The position numbers and the translations under genes were made by a program. The notes below the pieces were generated by a model. The model did not search any database and was not told the origin of the DNA. It saw only the letters and a list, made by a program, of their open reading frames with translations. From G965226155 sp965226155 (GTDB taxonomy: Bacteria; Pseudomonadota; Gammaproteobacteria; Eutrophobiales; Eutrophobiaceae), in assembly GCA_965226155.1 (NCBI GenBank), contig OZ245331.1:62001-126000 (forward strand): a DNA stretch of 64,000 nucleotides, written 5' to 3'. Of this stretch, positions 60,627-64,000 are shown one piece after another (the stretch's first letter is position 1; each line of letters starts with the position of its first letter).

Positions 60627-61493
60627 TCAGGTTGTTCCCTCCAGCTTTTGTACAATATGTGTAAGTGCCCTCCTTACCAATACAGCAACTATTTCCGATC
60701 GATATTCAGCACTAGCGCGCACATCAGAAATCGGAGTCGCACTTGACTGCGCCGCCTTTGCCGATTCAGCTATTATCTTTTCATCAATAGGCTTGCCTTC
60801 AAGCACCTCACTTGCTTTCTTGACGAGAAAAACAGTTGGCCCAACACAACCTAGCGCTATACGCGCGGTCTCGACTAATCCTTTGCTTGACAGGCTAATC
60901 CGTACGGCGACATTAAGTGCGGCAATATACTGAGCGCGACGTTTGCCATACTTGATAAAGTGGGAAGCTGTCCGTGTAAACGGTAGTGGCAACTCAATTG
61001 ATTGTACGATTTCGCCTACATTTAATTGCGTCTGCCTATAACCAATATAAAACTCGGATAGCGGTATCCTGCGTTGACCGTTTTTTCCGGCGATGACTAC
61101 TTTGGCATCATAAATTAATAACGGTGAAATAGTGTCCGCTGCCGGCGAAGCATTTACCAGATTTCCACCTAGAGTACCGAGATTACGTATAGGTGGCCCA
61201 CCAACCAATTGTGACGCAAGTACAAATTCGGGAAAGTGTTGTTGCAGTATTTCTGCATTAACAATTTGGGTATAAGTTACCCGGCTGCCAATAATAACAT
61301 GAGTATCACTTATCTTGATATCTTTAAAAGGCAAATGCCGCATATCGACAATTAATGATGGGTCTATCATGCGATTACGCATTTGTACTAACAGATCAGT
61401 ACCACCAGCGATGATCTTAGCGCCTGGATGAGTGCTTAAAATATTAATTATCTCATCAAGACTGGCAGGTGCAATGTAATCATTAGTAAACAT
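60627..61493 (-). CDS. Molybdenum hydroxylase, FAD subunit
   Basis: The 288-residue FAD-binding subunit (CoxM/XdhB type) has KIIAGGTDLLVQMRNRM near residue 28. GPPIRNLGTLGGNLVNASPA follows at about 100 (the GGN-x-x-x-ASP-A FAD signature), then ISLSSKGLVETARIALGCVG. It passes electrons from the FeS clusters to an acceptor. It is the first of the three subunit genes and starts 15 bp after the amidohydrolase stop. Confidence 0.92.
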   Translation of the reverse strand: MFTNDYIAPASLDEIINILSTHPGAKIIAGGTDLLVQMRNRMIDPSLIVDMRHLPFKDIKISDTHVIIGSRVTYTQIVNAEILQQHFPEFVLASQLVGGPPIRNLGTLGGNLVNASPAADTISPLLIYDAKVVIAGKNGQRRIPLSEFYIGYRQTQLNVGEIVQSIELPLPFTRTASHFIKYGKRRAQYIAALNVAVRISLSSKGLVETARIALGCVGPTVFLVKKASEVLEGKPIDEKIIAESAKAAQSSATPISDVRASAEYRSEIVAVLVRRALTHIVQKLEGTT

Positions 61494-61508
61494 AGAAATA
61501 ATCCATCT

Positions 61509-62963
61509 TTAAGATCTACTATGGCCCCACAACTTTTCTGTTGGATCAAGTAGTGCATGTAATTGTGAGAAATCGATTGCCTCTTCTGCAACTTGTTGTG
61601 CCAGTTTCAGGATCTCAGACTCATTCACACTTTTGACTTCGCCCTTTTCAATCAATATTTCACCGTCAACGATCACCGTCTCCACATCATTGCCGTTAGC
61701 ATAATTGATGATCTGGTGAACCGGCATTAACAAGGGAGTTAGGTGCGGTTTTTTGGTATCGATAATGATCAAATCCGCTTTTTTACCTGGCTCCAGTGAG
61801 CCCAAATCCTGTTCCACACCCAGTGCCCTGGCTGCATCCACGGTGACCATTTCCAGCATTTTGCCTGCGGGCAGATAACGGGGGTCTTTAAAGTGGCGAC
61901 GATGATAACGCATACTGTAAAACATATGTCGGAACAGATCACAGCTGCGATCCGGACCCAAGCCATCAGAACCGATGACGACGGTCACACCTGCATCAAG
62001 TAATTCCGGTACCGGACAACGTCCCATAACTGAAGCAATGGCGCTGGGGTTATGCACGATACGGGAATCGGTCTCGGCAGTGACGGCGATGTCCGACTCA
62101 CTCAGATCGGTAGAATGCGATAACAGGGTCCTTGGCCCCAGGATACCCAATTCTTTGTGGGCAAATTCAATGGTACCGGTGGTATGGCCATCCTGGGTAA
62201 AAAGTAGATCGTGCTGCTCCGCCAGTTCAAAAAAAACACGCGTCTCTTTGACCAATTCGGTGTGGCGTGCCGTACCCGGCTCGGCCAGATCCGGATGGTA
62301 GGTCTGGGTCATCATCGCTATCTTTATTTTGCCCCCGGCCTTGCCATGGCAATCCGCTATGAGACTTTCACAGTTTTGTAAATAATCTTGCAGGCCGATC
62401 TGCACATCTTCAGTACCGCTGGCGTGCCGGTGTACGTAGTGGTGGGGAAAAGGAGAACGACGTGGGCCGATAGCTAAGAATTCACGACTACCTACTTCCT
62501 GCACTGCTTCACAATGACGCCTGCCATAAACAGGAGAATCGGTTCGCATAGCCATGTCGCCGGTTAACACGGCACCGCCGCCGCCGAGTAAGGTAACACC
62601 GCAGGTCACGCCAAACTTTAAACGCTCCAGCGACATCAAATAGGCATCGACTTTCCAGAAATCCTCGGTCGATCCTTTTGTATAGATCTGTTCGCAGGCA
62701 TTCAACCAGCCATCGGAGGTATCCGTACCCAAGGTACGCAACAAGCCATGACCGGCATGACCATGACAATCGATCAGGCCTGGCATCACCACTTTACCCT
62801 GGGCATCGATTACTTTTTTTGCCTGGAAACGAGTTTGTAATTCCTCGCTGGTTCCCATTGCAGCAATTCGATCACCCTCGATGGCGATGGCCGCATCCCG
62901 CAGGACACGCCGCTCAGCATCCATACTGATAATAGTGGCATTTCGAATAAGCAGATCCGCCAT
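61509..62963 (-). CDS. Amidohydrolase/deaminase (TrzN/guanine deaminase-like)
   Basis: The 484-residue metal-dependent hydrolase has the HxH motif in GLIDCHGHAGHG, and later metal ligands in TQDGHTTGTIEF (His), LLSHSTDLSES (His) and VVIGSDGLGPDRSCDLFRHM (Asp). The outer strands carry the usual urease-like domain (ADLLIRNATIISMD; GEILIEKGEVKSV). Members deaminate or dechlorinate nitrogen-rich rings or open lactams. It lies between the ATC-hydrolase-like gene and the three-subunit hydroxylase. So hydroxylation followed by hydrolytic deamination or ring opening is likely. Its ATG overlaps the preceding stop (TGATG). Confidence 0.88.
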   Translation of the reverse strand: MADLLIRNATIISMDAERRVLRDAAIAIEGDRIAAMGTSEELQTRFQAKKVIDAQGKVVMPGLIDCHGHAGHGLLRTLGTDTSDGWLNACEQIYTKGSTEDFWKVDAYLMSLERLKFGVTCGVTLLGGGGAVLTGDMAMRTDSPVYGRRHCEAVQEVGSREFLAIGPRRSPFPHHYVHRHASGTEDVQIGLQDYLQNCESLIADCHGKAGGKIKIAMMTQTYHPDLAEPGTARHTELVKETRVFFELAEQHDLLFTQDGHTTGTIEFAHKELGILGPRTLLSHSTDLSESDIAVTAETDSRIVHNPSAIASVMGRCPVPELLDAGVTVVIGSDGLGPDRSCDLFRHMFYSMRYHRRHFKDPRYLPAGKMLEMVTVDAARALGVEQDLGSLEPGKKADLIIIDTKKPHLTPLLMPVHQIINYANGNDVETVIVDGEILIEKGEVKSVNESEILKLAQQVAEEAIDFSQLHALLDPTEKLWGHSRS

Positions 62964-63856
62964 CAGTTTTCGCCAACCCCTTTATCACGAACTGCGCGGA
63001 TCAATTGTGGACCGGCACCCTTATCCACCGCATAGAGACGAAAATTACAGACCTTGGCACCTTCCATAATAGTGGAGTTCAGTTGCAGCCGGATGTTTTC
63101 ATTAAAGGAACCGTACTCTGCGTTATCTTTACTACACGCCAGGAGCGAACCGACCCGCGGGTGATGCTCTTTAAAATAATGGGCCCATTCACATTCCTTC
63201 ACCTGCCACACCAATTCTTTTTCGTTACCCTTGATTATGTGCCGTACCAGAGCGGCGGAATTGACGTCCGGCTCATCATAGCCACGCTGAAAACGCTTAT
63301 GTTTTTTTAGAAGGTATTCTCCCGCGGGTAAACGCTGCCCCTGATCGGCAACACTGGCAAGGATGTTAGCATCGTAGGCGATCAATTCACCACGATGACC
63401 GTGCTCATCGATTAAGGTCTCCGTCAACAGGGCCAGTCCATGATATTGAAGATGAAAGGCCTCGTAAGATTTTGTCTCACGCACCCGGTTTAGATCGGAC
63501 TGGCACTCATTAATAAAAGAAAAAGGCAACATTCCATCAATGAGTTGTTTTGCCGAGGCGGCATCCACCCCCTGAAAAGTACCTGGGAAAATCTCCGCCA
63601 GCGCCTTATCAATAAGGGCGCTGACTTCCACCCTGTTCTGCGCTGGGACCACCTGCCAGCCTTTGGACAATATCGCCTGCGCCATGGGATCACTTAGCCC
63701 GACGAAAACCGCTTTCCAGATCCGCCGGGTCTCTTTTTCACCGAGGCGTTCCAGTACTTGGGCCAACCAACGCAGGCAGCAACGGTAATGTTCCTCATAG
63801 AATTCGGCGAGGTTCATGGCGAAAACACGCTCGCGACATGCTGGAGCAGTGGTCAT
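62963..63856 (-). CDS. L-2-amino-thiazoline-4-carboxylic acid hydrolase-like protein
   Basis: The 297-residue protein has the signature of the ATC hydrolase family: EHHPRVGSLLACSKD followed by LNSTIMEGAKVCNFRL. The founding enzyme opens the thiazoline ring of 2-amino-thiazoline-4-carboxylate to give N-carbamoyl-cysteine; many members have other unknown uses. The AGGAG ribosome site is eight bases before the ATG. It is the first gene of the operon that continues with amidohydrolase, molybdenum hydroxylase and MFS transporter. The HHP and C of LLACS are probably metal or catalytic residues. Confidence 0.75.
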   Translation of the reverse strand: MTTAPACRERVFAMNLAEFYEEHYRCCLRWLAQVLERLGEKETRRIWKAVFVGLSDPMAQAILSKGWQVVPAQNRVEVSALIDKALAEIFPGTFQGVDAASAKQLIDGMLPFSFINECQSDLNRVRETKSYEAFHLQYHGLALLTETLIDEHGHRGELIAYDANILASVADQGQRLPAGEYLLKKHKRFQRGYDEPDVNSAALVRHIIKGNEKELVWQVKECEWAHYFKEHHPRVGSLLACSKDNAEYGSFNENIRLQLNSTIMEGAKVCNFRLYAVDKGAGPQLIRAVRDKGVGEN

Positions 63857-64000
63857 ATTCTAGTCTCCTGAGTGTTTATTATGTGCATTTTGGACAGCTG
63901 ATTCTCATCAAATATCGTTATAAAACAATTATTTAAGTTCTCTCTTATGCTCCAATTGTTGCTTTCATACATTAATTATATGGATATTGACGCAGATTTA

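Noticed and set aside
1..64000. tRNA, rRNA, riboswitch or replication origin
   Set aside because: No cloverleaf, rRNA-like stretch, known aptamer pattern or DnaA-box cluster was recognised by eye; a dedicated covariance search could still find a small RNA.

Overview
The window looks like the accessory part of a free-living or host-associated marine-type Gammaproteobacterium. The signs are TonB-dependent receptors, ActP/DUF485, GDSL and large-passenger autotransporters, IS3, IS6 and IS1595 family elements, and a mosaic of GC-richer and AT-richer blocks. No rRNA, tRNA or core housekeeping operon is visible, so taxonomy below class level is a guess.

Layout. 1-4054 is a GDSL esterase autotransporter flanked by nested insertion-sequence debris. 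4616-12069 (minus strand) is a catabolic cluster: cupin, HpcH/HpaI aldolase, MetE-like zinc transferase, alpha/beta hydrolase, LacI regulator, HpsN/HisD-type dehydrogenase and SDR. It is joined on the plus strand (12195-19782) by three SnoaL/NTF2-like genes, a sodium:solute symporter and a TonB-dependent receptor. A motif, TTCGAATGCAA, recurs before the three minus-strand transcription units and is the likely LacI-family operator. 19809-28724 is a graveyard of broken IS elements and truncated genes (DUF3883 protein, autotransporter, a pair of nucleoside-deoxyribosyltransferase-like proteins).

29513-33766 is the most interesting block. It is a bacterial ubiquitin-like conjugation island with a papain-like cysteine protease homologue, a 66-residue partner, a divergent XRE regulator, a single-domain ubiquitin-like protein of the multiubiquitin type, an E2-like protein and a JAB-E1 fusion. 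The E2-like protein contains no cysteine at all, the E1 crossover region has none, and the ubiquitin-like protein does not end in Gly-Gly. The pathway therefore cannot run by textbook thioester relay. The next block holds a CsgG-family lipoprotein-like gene, a DUF2924/serine-recombinase pair and a membrane protein.

39340-41258 is an acetate-type symporter (ActP plus DUF485). 42537-63856 is a second, AT-richer catabolic region. It contains a TonB-dependent receptor, an operon of ketol-acid reductoisomerase, DUF1152 protein and pyroglutamyl-peptidase homologue, a GntR/FCD regulator, two aldehyde dehydrogenases, a threonine-aldolase-like enzyme, an MBL hydrolase, a DenD-like dehydrogenase, and an operon of ATC-hydrolase-like protein, amidohydrolase, three-subunit molybdenum hydroxylase and MFS transporter. 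Uptake and breakdown of a nitrogen-containing, probably heterocyclic, compound is a reasonable inference. A palindrome with core ATATTGTyAACAATAT recurs in two intergenic regions and may be the GntR operator.

Two families of miniature elements punctuate the window. One is a 129-130 bp family with IS6-type ends (20366, 34049, 42224, plus a 53 bp minimal palindrome at 22303). The other is a roughly 150 bp family with AATTCCCTG ends (4378, 39098, fragment at 41355). The IS6-type copies sit exactly at the broken ends of several genes and lack 8 bp target duplications, as expected if they mark deletion or rearrangement junctions.
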